Source: Lucinisca nassula (lineage: Eukaryota; Mollusca; Bivalvia; Lucinida; Lucinidae). From it: 64,000 bases of DNA. This document shows, in pieces, positions 43,336 to 54,110 of this stretch. The notes under the pieces were generated by a model. That model saw nothing but the letters and a program-made list of their open reading frames with translations. It was not told the DNA's origin and did no database searches. Location: contig OY757010.1 of assembly GCA_963580285.1 (NCBI GenBank), positions 210,336,138 through 210,400,137 of the forward strand, read 5' to 3'. The stretch's first letter is position 1; each line of letters starts with the position of its first letter. The position numbers were made by a program, and so were the translations under genes.

Positions 43336-44022
43336 ACATCACCAACATTACATAAAATTTGATCTCTCTATTCTCAGTAACCCTTTACGCTGGAACCGCC
43401 GTAGAATCTGAGGCCTGACCCTACGGCGTGCAATTAAAGAGGGAAGCAATGTTGTCAACCGTGATTGGGTTAAATACCATGCATGCAGTCTGTCGTATAA
43501 CATTTATGTTGTATCCAATCTTTTAATATCGAAGAATGATATTTTATGAAATTGGGTGCTGAAGTCATTGCGGTTATATATTTTTCTGAATTTATATATT
43601 AAATAAGTCACCATAATATTCGGGTTCCGATAGACCTTGTTGCAGATGAGATTTAAGCCCAATATTGGATTTTGAAATTAAATCAGAATGACGTCTATAA
43701 AATTTTGCAAAGGCTTTGCATAGTTTGTGATATCGATAACTCTGGTTAAGAAGTTTAGCAGTAAATAATTTATTACGAGTGTTGAAGTCAGTTACATGAT
43801 TACACACTCTGGCAAATCGAATTAATTGCGAAATATAAACGCCATAGGATGGCGCACGAGGAACATCACCATCCAGAAAAGGAAAATTTACAATTTGAAA
43901 ATCAAAATCATCGCGTTTAATCATAAATCTTGCAAGAAACAGACCCATCTACAATTATAGTTAGATGTAAGTCGAAAAACGCTGCCTCGGTATCAGAAGA
44001 ATTTGCTTTATTTAACTAAAGT
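43336..44022 (-). mobile_element. Penelope-like element, copy 6
   Basis: Covers the last coding blocks and part of the thumb and RT (complement of YDKRDDFDF, YGVYISQLIRFARVC). Its distal 3' end is missing. The site GACGTCTATAAAATTTTG near 43692 is uninterrupted. Confidence 0.75.
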
Positions 44023-44252
44023 TTGATCCCCTTAAACCCCATTTTCATTAAGTAAAATATAGAAATAGATGCCCATGAACTGCCACAATAAAAGATTACA
44101 GCCTACCAATGACAACAAGAAAAGAGTAACTGACAATAAGGAAAACAAAAAAGGACAAAAACAAACCACAAACATCTCAGCAACCAGCTCCCTCTTCTGT
44201 ATAGGAGGTGATCAATGTGCAACAGGCACAATAAATGTAGAGTTTACAGGGG
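44023..44252. other. Short unassigned spacer
   Basis: A 230-bp gap between PLE copy 6 and MITE-I; no feature recognised. Confidence 0.4.
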
Positions 44253-44533
44253 CATTACGAAAACACGCCTATACAAATGCATTGCCACCTTTATCGCCGA
44301 AAAAATGAAGATTTTAAGATGAAAAAAATACGATATTTTTCTTATTTCTGCTCAAAATATAGATTGTTGGTACTCGTTAGAACCGCCTCATCGAGGCGGT
44401 TCTAACGAGTACCCACAATCTATATTTTAGAGCAGAAATAAGAAAAATAAGGTTTACCCCTGCAAACCCCAGTTTTACTATATAAAAGTGGGGTTCGAGG
44501 GGGTCAAAATTATATAGGCGTGTTTTTGTGATG
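44253..44533. mobile_element. MITE-I copy (complete, well preserved)
   Basis: Ends CATTACGAAAACACGCC and GGCGTGTTTTTGTGATG. The core at about 44366-44417 is TACTCGTTAGAACCGCCTC plus complement, nearly perfect, and the paired arms extend to TATTTCTGCTC and GAGCAGAAATA. The right arm holds ACTATATAAAAGTGGGG. Confidence 0.88.
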
Positions 44534-44714
44534 TATATTATTTTTCGTATTTCTGCTCAAAAACATAGATTCTGGGCATTCGTTACATCGAGGCAGTTCT
44601 TACGAGAGCCACAGCCTATATATAAAAAATATCAGATATTTTATCCGAAAAGTTTCTTTCTTTATTTATTTATTTATCTATCTATTTTTTTATTATTTTT
44701 TTTTTCAATTTATT
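44534..44714. mobile_element. MITE-I fragment
   Basis: TATTTCTGCTCAAAAACATAG and a shrunken core (CGTTACATCGAGGCAGTTC) directly after the complete copy, then T-rich sequence. Confidence 0.55.
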
Positions 44715-45680
44715 TCGTTATGTCCGGTGGGCCCGAAGATAGACAAAACTTTAGACCCGGAGCCGTCATGGAGTCTGATGCTCGGTCCATCTGCATGCAA
44801 TAAAAGAGGGATGCACAGTTATCGACCATGATTGGATTATTTACGTTTTGCCCAATATTTCTTATATCTCAAACCGATTTTACGAAACTGGGTACTGAAA
44901 TCATTATAAGCATATATTTTTTTCTGAATTTATATACTAAGTCTCTATAAAAATAGAAGTACACCACAAGCGTAAAGCAAAACGGACAAAATGGCCAAAC
45001 GGCTAACAAAAATAAAAACAAGATACAGCATAGACGAACTATAACAAAAATATCCCGCGACAGAAGAGCCGCCTTTGAACGGTCAATGAAAAGTATTTCT
45101 CGGGGGTGGGGGGGGAGGGGGGGGGACTTAATTCGATTTTACCTAGGCACCATCCCCACCCTTGGTTCTGTTGTGGTTTTTTTAATCAAGTTGCGCTGGC
45201 CTTGTTTCAGAGGAGATTTGAATCCAACATTGAAACCCTTGATCAGGAATCGATACAATTAACCCACAGCTCCCATCAGAGACACCAAAGGAAAAAAACA
45301 CAAACACGAAACAATAGACCCTAATGGAAACATCAATAGCGTAAAGTCAAAAGGAAACGAAGTCCACTGGGGGGCTTAAATCGATTTTTCGTGGCCACAA
45401 TCCTCACCCTTACTTCCGTCGCGATGAAGACAAATCATTTGTTCAGTCCGCATGAAGGCCTCTTCACTCATCAATGCAGCATCTCCGTCTCCCATCTCAC
45501 AAAGATAGTCGGGGCTGCGGTATCGGAAGAATTTGCTTTATTCGATTTATGTTCTGAAAAGTTTGACTGATCATAGTATCGAACTAGGTACTGTCAATAT
45601 TTTATTAATCATCCAAATATTTATATAGACGTAGAGCTGAAAGCTTCAATAACTTCAGGCTGCTTTTCTACAGACCCTGT
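44715..45680 (-). mobile_element. Mosaic of Penelope-like fragments
   Basis: At least four pieces: 44740-44960 (thumb and last coding block, diverged), 44990-45165 (3' part, with a G-rich tract near 45105-45125), 45236-45475 (3' end, GATCAGGAATCGATACAATT) and 45505-45680 (RT region, complement of YLDD and LQLNKA). The order is not that of one copy, so several insertions or rearrangements overlap. Confidence 0.65.
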
Positions 45681-45689
45681 CCCATAAGC

Positions 45690-46165
45690 CTGCTTATTTT
45701 GAAATGCGAGCTACGAAACTCATGTGTAAGTAGAGAAGTGTTTTTCCCGCTTAAAATCATTTTACGAATGCCATGAATTTAACGTCGGAATTAAACCTTT
45801 GCAAGCATTGCAAAATACACTGCCATTCTACTCGGTCAAAGTCCTTTTCATAATCGAAGAAGATTATGTCGGATTCAATATGATTTGCTCTGCATAAGAT
45901 TTCATATCTTGCTACAATCGATTTGCTTCAATTATATTTCTTCCCTGAACAAATCCCTTTTGATCACCATGCAGTAGTGAAAGTAAAACAAAACTGGTTT
46001 TAAGCGTTCGAAAAGTATTTTACTAATAATTTTGTAGTCTATATGCAGAGGAAGCGATTTTTGGCATCAAGTTTGTATATCTTCCTTGCTCCCTTTTTGC
46101 ACAATATAGTAAGTATTGCATTATTATGACTGGGAAATAGTGCGAAAATATGTTTAAAAAAACTG
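45690..46165 (-). pseudogene. Relic of a second LINE type (L1/Tx1-like RT)
   Basis: On the minus strand: YKIISKILFERLKPVL near 46035-45985, then DIIFFDYEKDFDRVEWQCI near 45880-45820 (the YEKAFD catalytic aspartate region) and LQRFNSDVKFMAFVKMI near 45815-45760. This wording is typical of L1-like rather than jockey-like elements. Stops and frameshifts present. Confidence 0.7.
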
Positions 46166-46229
46166 AAGTAAATTATCGACAGTTTAAATACAAGTATTCC
46201 TTGTAGATCTCAGATATGATACCACCTCT

Positions 46230-46575
46230 CCTGGTGAGGGTGTACTTGTGGCCACGTGAAATTGATTTAAGTCGCAAAGTGAAATTCCTTTTACCGACCG
46301 TTCCAATGCGGTTCTTCCATCGCGAATTATTTTTGTTAAAGTTCATCTTTGCATGTCTGTATTGCTTATATCTTTATATTTTGAATAGCCATTTGGTATT
46401 TTTGGGGGAAAGCAACTGTCCTTTTGGCTTTCCGCTAGTGAGGTTTCTGCTAGTGATGTTTTCATCAGGGTTTGTTATTTCATGTGCGTGTATCTCTCCC
46501 TTTGGTGGCTGTGATGGGAGGTGTGGGTGTAATTATATCGATTCCTGCTCATCACCCGCACTTCTATTTTGATTG
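46230..46575 (+). mobile_element. Penelope-like 3' fragment
   Basis: From GTGGCCACGTGAAATTG through AAGCAACTGTCCTTTTGGC to CACTTCTATTTTG, the subfamily terminus. Confidence 0.7.
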
Positions 46576-46697
46576 CATTTTGTATATCCCTTTCTGCGAT
46601 TTAAGAATCGCAGAAATTCTGTTGCTCAGTAATAAGTTTTGGTCTACATTTTCAAGGAGAATTCCAATCCTTAGGGATTGCATTTACAAATGCTTTT

Positions 46698-47025
46698 CAC
46701 CGTTTTTGTCTAAATCGCGACGGAAGTAAGGACGAGGATTGCGGTTGCGTGAAATCGATTAAGGCACTGACTGTTCCAAGGTGGTTCTTCTGTCGCGGTT
46801 TATTTTTGTTATGGTTTGTCTTTGAGTATGTGTATCGCTTGTATTTTTTCTTTTGGAAAGCCGACTGGCCATTTTGTTGGAAAGTAACTGTCCTTTTGGC
46901 TTTCCGCTACTGATGTTTCCATTAGGGTCTAGTTGTTTCATGTGTGTGTTTCTTTCCCTTTGGTTTTCTCTGATGGGAGCTGTGGATTAATTGTATCAAT
47001 TCCTGATTATTGCCTGCACTGCTAT
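46698..47025 (+). mobile_element. Penelope-like 3' fragment
   Basis: From GTCTAAATCGCGACGGAAG through GAAAGTAACTGTCCTTTTGG to CCTGCACTGCTATTC. Same strand as the previous fragment, 120 bp on. Confidence 0.72.
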
Positions 47026-47389
47026 TCTGTCTCATGGTTGAGCGCACGCACTGCTGTCTTTATCAGTATTTATTATATCACTAGTAAATTTGATAGTTTT
47101 CCTTCCCTATGGTTGAGTACCCGCGCTGCTATCTATGTCAGTTTTTATGCCATCACTTGTGCAATCTTTTGTCAGTGAAGCGTCATTTCCGTTTTTGCTT
47201 GGTGTAATCCGACTCATCATCAGTAAAGAACCGCTTTGGGTTGCTGTGGCCATAGGAGATTCAGCAAATGTTGGCCGTGTCAAACCTCAAATATCTACCG
47301 GTCAAGCAGTAGGAAATGGAGTCTATCTTAATCATCTGGTCATTTAAAATGTCACTTAACCATTGTCACGGGGACTGTGTGAAATTTGA
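47026..47389. other. No gene seen
   Basis: Two loosely similar ATGGTTGAG...GCTGTC segments near 47034 and 47110. Nothing else recognised. Confidence 0.4.
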
Positions 47390-48090
47390 TTGAAATTCAC
47401 TCAGCAACGCAGTTTTCTTTCTCCATTCAAACGGGACCAAACTTGACCTTGCCGTTGAGTAGGCCAATGACAAGCTATGGTCATCATTTGAACAAGTCAC
47501 TCGTTGCTACATTTTTTTCAAAACAATTGGCTCAGCGGTTGGACAAAAAGATTTTTAAGGTTTCGATCATATTTGGCCATGGCTGGCATCTTGGCCATGT
47601 GACCTGAACCATTCGAACAAACTTTCTCCTCCATCGTGACAGAACTGCATATGAAAAAAAAGGAAATTGTCCTTTAAAATGTCGATGAGCCTGAAATCAA
47701 AGGTCGCCAAATGACATTGACCTTTTGCATCCTTAGACATTCATGTTTTACCAGCTCTCGTGTAAAAGCCACAATAAGATTCGCAAGTGCATTGGCTTAC
47801 CTTTTTTCTCATTCACAAGCAAGGCGGCCATCTTCGTCATGTGACCTGTGCCATTTGAACCCATTTTCGTTCCCCAACTGTCCGAAGGGTGCATATTGAT
47901 TTTAATTGAAACTGACCCAGCAGTTTCACGGAAGAAGTTCTTTAAATCCTTAAAGAAGAAGTTTTTTTTTTAATCTGGTTCCTTAACCATTGAAAGCTGC
48001 CCTTTGGCTTCAGTTGGACCGGCGGTTTCAGAAAATTGTCTGGCAGCAAAACTGTAAACTCATCTTGAGCCTTCTGCTCTGGTGAGCTTA
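47390..48090 (+). mobile_element. Hairpin-ended repeat, right part
   Basis: Two or three units share CATCTTGGCCATGTGACCTG or CATCTTCGTCATGTGACCTG, near 47588 and 47828. It ends in a terminal hairpin near 48058-48090 (ACTCATCTTGAGCC...TCTGGTGAGCTT), like 6656-6687. Confidence 0.55.
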
Positions 48091-48261
48091 AATTGGAGAG
48101 ATGGTTAAAACTTTAAACAGTACAGTATAAACTTCTAAAATGATGGCTATAAACACTGCTTTCAGAGTTATTACTTCTCTGTAAAAGGATCGATCGTGTC
48201 TGTGGTCTTTTATCGCATATGTTGGTAGAACACGACGGTTCACCTAGTTGTATATCATGCC

Positions 48262-48432
48262 CTGGCAAAGTGGTACAGGTCGGACCGTGCCTACATATAA
48301 ACCATACCAGTGTACTTGGGCGGAAGAGTTTTAGATGTCATTCCATAGATCAATATGGGGTTAAAGTCCCACAAAATGGGAATTGACCTAAATGCCATTG
48401 ACAGGGGAGTAAAACCTCATAACAAACAAAAA
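48262..48432 (+). mobile_element. SINE-M copy (partial)
   Basis: Has GGTCGGACCGTGCC, AAAGTCCCACAAAATGGG and a worn tail GGGGAGTAAAACCTCA. It stands 28 bp from an inverted copy. Confidence 0.65.
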
Positions 48433-48459
48433 TCAAATGTTATTTGTTCTTGTCTGTGT

Positions 48460-48745
48460 TTGAATCGAGGTTTTACGTCCCACGTCAACACTATTTAGCT
48501 CATTTTTGGTAACGTTGCTTCCAGTTTTGTGGGACTTTTACACGACATAAAGATGAAATGAAATCTCAAGCCATAACGCGTAAACAAACAAGTAAGTTTT
48601 ATGTGCAAGGACGGTCCAACTCGTACGTATTTGCTTGGGCAGGCTTAGGCTTTCTAAGTGGTTTACCAGTACTCATGTGCACTCGGATTCAGCTCTGTGT
48701 GGAAGAATCATGCAGCCCAATCTATTCGCCAAGCTCCGCTGGGCA
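48460..48745 (-). mobile_element. SINE-M copy
   Basis: Plus strand: GAGGTTTTACGTCCCACGTC at the tail side, then CAGCTCTGTGTGGAAGAATC near the head. Confidence 0.75.
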
Positions 48746-49166
48746 GGATGGAGTTGGAGTGGGCGGGGAGGGGGCTTTATTGGTAGTCATTAGAATCTCC
48801 TAAAGCTACCTATTACCACCCGTCTTTTATATGCAGAAAATAAATTAAAACAGAATAAATGTTACAGTTTTTATTAAAAATAAATAAAAAAACAGAGGGC
48901 CGGCTCCAAATAAACAGAAGTTTGGGGAGGAATTTACTTACACTTTTTGTTATTTCTTCATTTAACAAGTACCCTCCCGTGCGTTTAAAACAAGAATTCA
49001 AGCAACTTTATACTTGATAATCCGCGTTGATACTTTGGTATGAGAGCTATGACAGATAGTACGATCTCACATGGATGGTCTCTTAACCATATGGATAAAA
49101 ACCCATGTGATGAGATGGGTTTTTTTTTTTGTTGTTGTTGTTTTGTTTGTTTGTTTTTCATTTATC
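48746..49166. other. No gene seen
   Basis: A T-rich GTT/TTG stretch at 49120-49165. Nothing else recognised. Confidence 0.4.
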
Positions 49167-49421
49167 GTTACGAAAACACGCCTATACAAATACATAGTAA
49201 AATTTACTACCGAAAAATCGAAATTTTTTAGATGAAAAATTGTGATATTTTTCTTATTTCTGCTCAAAATATAGGCTGTGGATGCTCGTTAAAACCGCCT
49301 AATCAAGGCGGTTCTAACGATAACCCATAAACTATAAACCCCTGTAAACCACAGTTTTACTATATAAAACTGGGGTTCAAGGGGGCCAACATTACATTTA
49401 TATAGGCCTAGTTTGGTGATG
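49167..49421. mobile_element. MITE-I copy
   Basis: Left end TTACGAAAACACGCCTATAC, core AAAACCGCCTAATCAAGGCGG near 49290-49312, right end TATAGGCCTAGTTTGGTGATG. The right copy of the GAGCAGAAATAAG arm is missing. Confidence 0.75.
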
Positions 49422-49620
49422 TAGTTGTCAAAATTTCTTTGGTTTCTAGTTATTGCTATACCGCAACTATCCTACTGCGATGGCCTAACAGATGGACTTA
49501 AGCAAACAGTGCAGTCCCAGATCTGTCTGCTCCTGAATGAGCAGTCTGGTAAAGGTCTACACGGAATACCATTCCGCCTGCACCTTTTGGTTTCTTTGCT
49601 TGATCAAGTACCAAATTTGT

Positions 49621-49897
49621 CATTACAAAAACACGCCTATACAAATACATTGCCACCTTTATCGCCAAAAAAATGAAGATTTTAAGATGAAAAATTACGA
49701 TATTTGTCTTATTTCTGCTCAAAATAAAGACTGTGGGTACTCGTTAGAACCGCCTCATCGAGGCGGTTCTAACGAGTACACACAATCTATATTTTAGAGC
49801 AGAAATAAAAAAAATAAGTTTTACCCCTGCAAACCCAAGTTTTACTACATAAAAGTGGGGTTCGAGGGGGTCAAAATTATATAGGCGTGTTTTCGTT
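49621..49897. mobile_element. MITE-I copy (complete)
   Basis: Ends CATTACAAAAACACGCC and GGCGTGTTTTCGT. Core at about 49737-49778 with a perfect GTTAGAACCGCCTC/GAGGCGGTTCTAAC stem. Close to the copies at 44253 and 50019. Confidence 0.88.
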
Positions 49898-50018
49898 TAC
49901 AAACCCCAGTAAGTCTTCAAAGTGTCCGAAATATTAGGATTTTACGGTATTTGTTCTGATTATTGCATTAAACAGAGATTGTTGGGGCTCGTTGGGATGG
50001 TTTAAACAACTAACCACA

Positions 50019-50298
50019 TTACGCAAACACGCCTATACAAATACATTGCCACCTTTATCGCCGAAAAAAAATGAAAATTTTATGATTAAAAATTGTGATA
50101 TTTTTCTTATTTCTGCTCAAAAAATAGATTGTGGACACTCGTTAGAACCGCCTCATCGAGACGGTTCTAACGAGTACCCACCATCTATATTTTAGAACAG
50201 AAATAAGAAAAATAAGGTATACCCCCGGACACCCCTGTTTTACTATATACAAGTGGGGTTCAAGCTGGTGAAAATTATATAGGCGTGTTTTCGTGATG
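50019..50298. mobile_element. MITE-I copy (complete)
   Basis: Ends CATTACGCAAACACGCC and GGCGTGTTTTCGTGATG. Core near 50138-50177, with one mismatch (GAGACGG). Confidence 0.88.
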
Positions 50299-50455
50299 AA
50301 ATGGGTGCTCATAAGACCGCCCCAATAACGATTAACCAGAATCTATGTTTCTAAGCAAGAAAAATGAAACTAAAATGTACCCTTGTAAGCACTTACCGCA
50401 ATATAAAGTGGGGTTTGTAGGGTTATAATTTCACGGACTTGTTAATGTAATGGAC
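50299..50455. mobile_element. MITE-II fragment
   Basis: Directly abuts the previous element. Has CATAAGACCGCCCC, TATAAAGTGGGGTTTG and a right end ACGGACTTGTTAATGTAATG. Confidence 0.65.
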
Positions 50456-50804
50456 ACATAACGGACTGTTACTGATCGCAAACTCCTGAGGCATGCACCA
50501 AACTTCGAATAAGGGGATAATATATGCATTTTTTGTACCCGTTTATAGCTACTTTCCGCAACAAATATATATATGAAAATTATGTTTCCACTATTTTCCT
50601 TGCTATTTTGACAGTCAACTGTTTCTATGTTTCGTTAGGGCAATTGGTCGTGAACGGGAACTGTTTCGTTTAAGCCTTACATTCCTGTTATGTATGCAAA
50701 CATTTTGCACACAGTTACATGGGTGAAAAATTCTGATCTTAGTCACAGAGCGCCCAGGAGAAGTAAAGAAAAATTCCCATATTAAGATAGCCCCCTCGTA
50801 ACCT
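50456..50804. other. No gene seen
   Basis: No recognised feature in this 349-bp gap. Confidence 0.4.
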
Positions 50805-51095
50805 GGCTTGAAGAAATAGATGGGCTGCATGATGCTTCCACGCAGAGCTGAAACCGACCCGCGCACAAGTACTGGTAAACAGCTTAGAGGATCTAAGCCT
50901 GCCCAGGCAATGCGGTGCGAGTCGGCCCGTCCATGTATACAAACCCTATTGGTTTCATCGGGCGACAGGGCTTGAGAGGTCATTTCATCTCAATGTCGGG
51001 TTGAAGTCCCACAAAATTGGAAGCAATGTCTCCAAAATGACCTTTACAGTGTTGATGGGGACGTTAAACCTCAAATCAAACAAACAAACAAACAA
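50805..51095 (+). mobile_element. SINE-M copy (full length)
   Basis: Head CTTGAAGAAATAGATGGGC, B-box-like GGTGCGAGTCGGCC near 50926, tail GGGGACGTTAAACCTCAAAT followed by four CAAA units. Confidence 0.82.
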
Positions 51096-52255
51096 ACCTA
51101 TATTAAGACTGTCTTTCGGACTGTTCGAAACTGGCCACTGCACAAGCCTTGGGCTTCATGTCAAATCCTGGATAATATATATTTGTCTGTTACATATACA
51201 TGTCATTGAAGCAATTAAAATAAAGTTTAAAGCAAATTCATTGCGGTATTTAACAATATTGCGTTCCATTGGTTAACTACTGGGATTTTCTGTAAATGCA
51301 CTGAATTTGTAAATATTTAAGTACGAACATTATTGCGTCCCAGTGGGTAACTAATACACCTAGAATGTAAATATTCTACTTTAAGTGTCATAAAAGACAG
51401 CTTTATATCACATGGATGTGCTCGCGGTTCCCTGATTTGTCATCGTCATGGCGAAATTGCTCCTCAGGAGCAGATTCTTTTCTTTAAGAGTTGACCCATA
51501 TTGACATGGGTGACAAAATACTTTTGAAGGAGTTGCCTCCCCTGAAGGTGTACCCATTCCCCTTTAAATAAATTACATTCATTTCTTTAATGTTTCAGAT
51601 GAAAATTTATGACATTTACCTTATATCTCAGCTGTATTGTGAATTCTACCAGATATCTCACATAAACCTGATTTTATCTGACAAATAACAAAAAATAAGT
51701 TGAACATATAATGTCGGCTAATTCAACCACATTTTAGGTTAACAAAGAAAAATGTTTGCAAGAAACATTATGTCAAATAGTTTATTGTATTTCATAATGG
51801 ATTTGACATTGGTTCAGAATCAGAAAACATTTCCTCTTCTGAACCATGATCTGAAATATGAGCCACACATAAAAACATCCATATCTTTGCTGATCGCTCT
51901 TCTGACAGTATACAGAAAAAAACTACCAAGCTGTTGAATTTCTAACCAGATTGCATGGATGCGCATTCTGAGCTACAACACTCTCTGGTGTATTTACAGA
52001 GTTTTGCTGTTTCTAGCTAATATCAAAGTGCCATTAACAGAAGAGCGATAGAATAGTCACTTCCGATGTGTCTGTTTGGACAGTGACGAAATACAATACA
52101 GCCTACACATGATATTTCTTTAAAGTAACAGAAAATTGATGGCAGCATTATTCTGCCATCCTTTATTTACATTACATGTCAAAGACAATTATGTCAGAAA
52201 ACAGGCTAATGCGCACAGTGTACTCAGAAATTATGGTAAAAATCGCATATTAAAA
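51096..52255. other. Mostly unassigned; one repeat block
   Basis: 51440-51580 carries the GCTCCTCAGGAGCAGATTC and GGAGTTGCCTCCC blocks of the family at 24810-25100. The rest shows no gene or repeat I recognise. Confidence 0.4.
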
Positions 52256-52319
52256 CCACATTCGGGACCGTTCAAAAGTGGTCTTAGAGGACACTTTTGA
52301 AAAGTCCCAAAGGTGGTCT
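52256..52319. repeat. Inverted repeat (ACCAC...GTGGT)
   Basis: ACCACATTCGGGACCG and TTCAAAAGTG pair with CACTTTTGAA and AGTCCCAAAGGTGGT. Same family as 28708-28756. Confidence 0.7.
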
Positions 52320-53093
52320 CTTGTAAGGAGACACTGGGTGTAGAAAAAAACAAAGAAAAAATAACTGAAACCTTTTCAACAGGATTTTAAAAGCAGATTT
52401 AGCCTTAATTTTAGGTAGAAGAAAGGAAGTTTAACCTATTTGTGACGAATAAACTCTTCGAATAAACATACATATTTGGACGGATCCCTTTCCATTTTGA
52501 AACGGTAACTTACTGATTTTATTAATCTAGGTCTTCACAGAAACAAATCCCTGCACTATACGTAAACAGAGAAAACACCGATCAGACGCCGCGTTCTGTG
52601 GCGTCTGATATGAGTCGTCATTGTTTATCTGTCATCTCCTTTTTGGAGTACGCTGGAACTGAGATGTGAGATTTGGCATGACACGGCTATACCAAAAGAG
52701 GTGGCAGTTGTCTTTCAGAGGAGTGAATACGCTGAAGTAGTCTCCATTCTGTTTGCTTTCCCGAAACCCGAGTTCCTCTCAAAAAAGGATCTAATCTTAA
52801 AGACTAGAAATTGCTCTTCAAGAGTCAATTCCTTTCTTTGAAAGTAGATATGTATTGACAAGGGAAACATTTCTGAAATGATTGCTTTCCCTGCAGATAA
52901 ACATTCTATGAAAGGGTTATCATTTGCAAGCAAGGAATACGCCACAGAACTAAAAGATTTGAGTGGACAATTTTTCTGGGCCAGACTTGCTAGTTTGGGC
53001 CACTTTGGCCTCGTCAGTGACCCTCATCAAAATGGTCCGAAAGGGCAAGAAAATATATACTACACTTTGATAAACTATTACGAACTACTACTT
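52320..53093. other. Hairpin and repeat blocks, no gene
   Basis: 52573-52610: GATCAGACGCCGC/GTGGCGTCTGATA hairpin of the AGACGCC family. 52690-52870: third block of the family at 24810-25100. No coding content recognised. Confidence 0.45.
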
Positions 53094-53166
53094 TCTTCTT
53101 CTTCTTCTTCTTCTTCTTCTTCTTCTTCTTCTTCTTCTTCTTCTTCTTCTTCTTCTTCTTCTTCTT
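53094..53166 (+). repeat. (TTC) microsatellite
   Basis: About 24 uninterrupted TTC units. Confidence 0.97.
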
Positions 53167-53429
53167 GTGTCGTGCATAACTGCATGTATGCAAGTCTTCT
53201 CGCACTTGTTTAATTTGATATTTATGTCATTCACATGTATTCAATAATTTCAAGACATGACACTGTACACGCCCTTCAGAATTATGAATAAGTTACGATG
53301 TTTGTTTTCCTTGCCCATTAAAGTCTAATTTGTATGCGTGCGTGCGTGTGTGTGTTTCTTTACTCTTTCTCGAATCGGTTTCTGAAGTGAATTGTTTCCT
53401 TTTTTAATTTGGACAAGTCCATCATGTGA

Positions 53430-53619
53430 ACAAGTCCATGAAATGAAGACCCCATTAAACCCCACTTTATATAGAGAAAACTGGGGTTTACGGGGGCGGT
53501 TCTAACGAGCATCCACAACCTATGTTTTCAGTGTTTATAAGAAAATATCATGGATTTTCACTAGAAAAGTAGCCATTTTGGAGATGTACTATTTTACAAG
53601 GGTGCGTTATCGTGATAAG
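53430..53619. mobile_element. MITE-II copy missing half its palindrome
   Basis: Left CCATGAAATGAAGACCCC, TTATATAGAGAAAACTGGGG, then straight to GGCGGTTCTAACGAGCATCC, CATTTTGGAGATG and right end GTGCGTTATCGTGATAAG. The left half of the core hairpin has been deleted. Confidence 0.72.
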
Positions 53620-54110
53620 GGGGTTTAGTCATCATTAACTAGATGGCAGGCAGTTTAGATCCTGGTTAGAATGATTAGTTTGAGACGTCGCATGTGAATC
53701 TACACTTTTGGCGTAGATACGAGTCTGTACTGATCTACAGTGTCGATTGTTTGAATTGTGTTGGGGTTGAACGACAAGTCAATCCTTATGAGTCACTTTG
53801 TCGTCTCCCAGAGAAAGGGAGAAAAGAGATAGAAGAGATAGTAGAGGTGGTGAAAGAGAGTGACACGGGGAGAAGGGGGGTATATGAATGAAAGTGAAGA
53901 AACAGAAGGAAGAAACGACCCCCCCCCCCTCCCTCAACCCACACACTTCCGATAACTACTGCAAAGACAGCATGACTTGCCCAACTGCATGTCAATATTA
54001 GTTTGACGCCCAGTGACGTAACTACACGGCACCTACTCCTCACCCTAACATCACATCTACAGGGTCACATTGTCATGTCAAAGTTTGGAATGTAAAATAT
54101 TGTAAACTAG
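53620..54110. other. No gene seen
   Basis: A C-run near 53920-53930. The open frames here are short and unrecognised. Confidence 0.4.

Noticed and set aside
45690..46165. Assigning this RT relic to the same LINE as 39436-41556
   Set aside because: Its DYEKDFDRVEW wording fits L1-like elements, whereas the intact frame has FCDISKTFDRVWH and FADD of the jockey-like type.
52878..53213. Open frame with a poly-serine run
   Set aside because: The frame is made by the TTC microsatellite; on the other strand it becomes poly-lysine.
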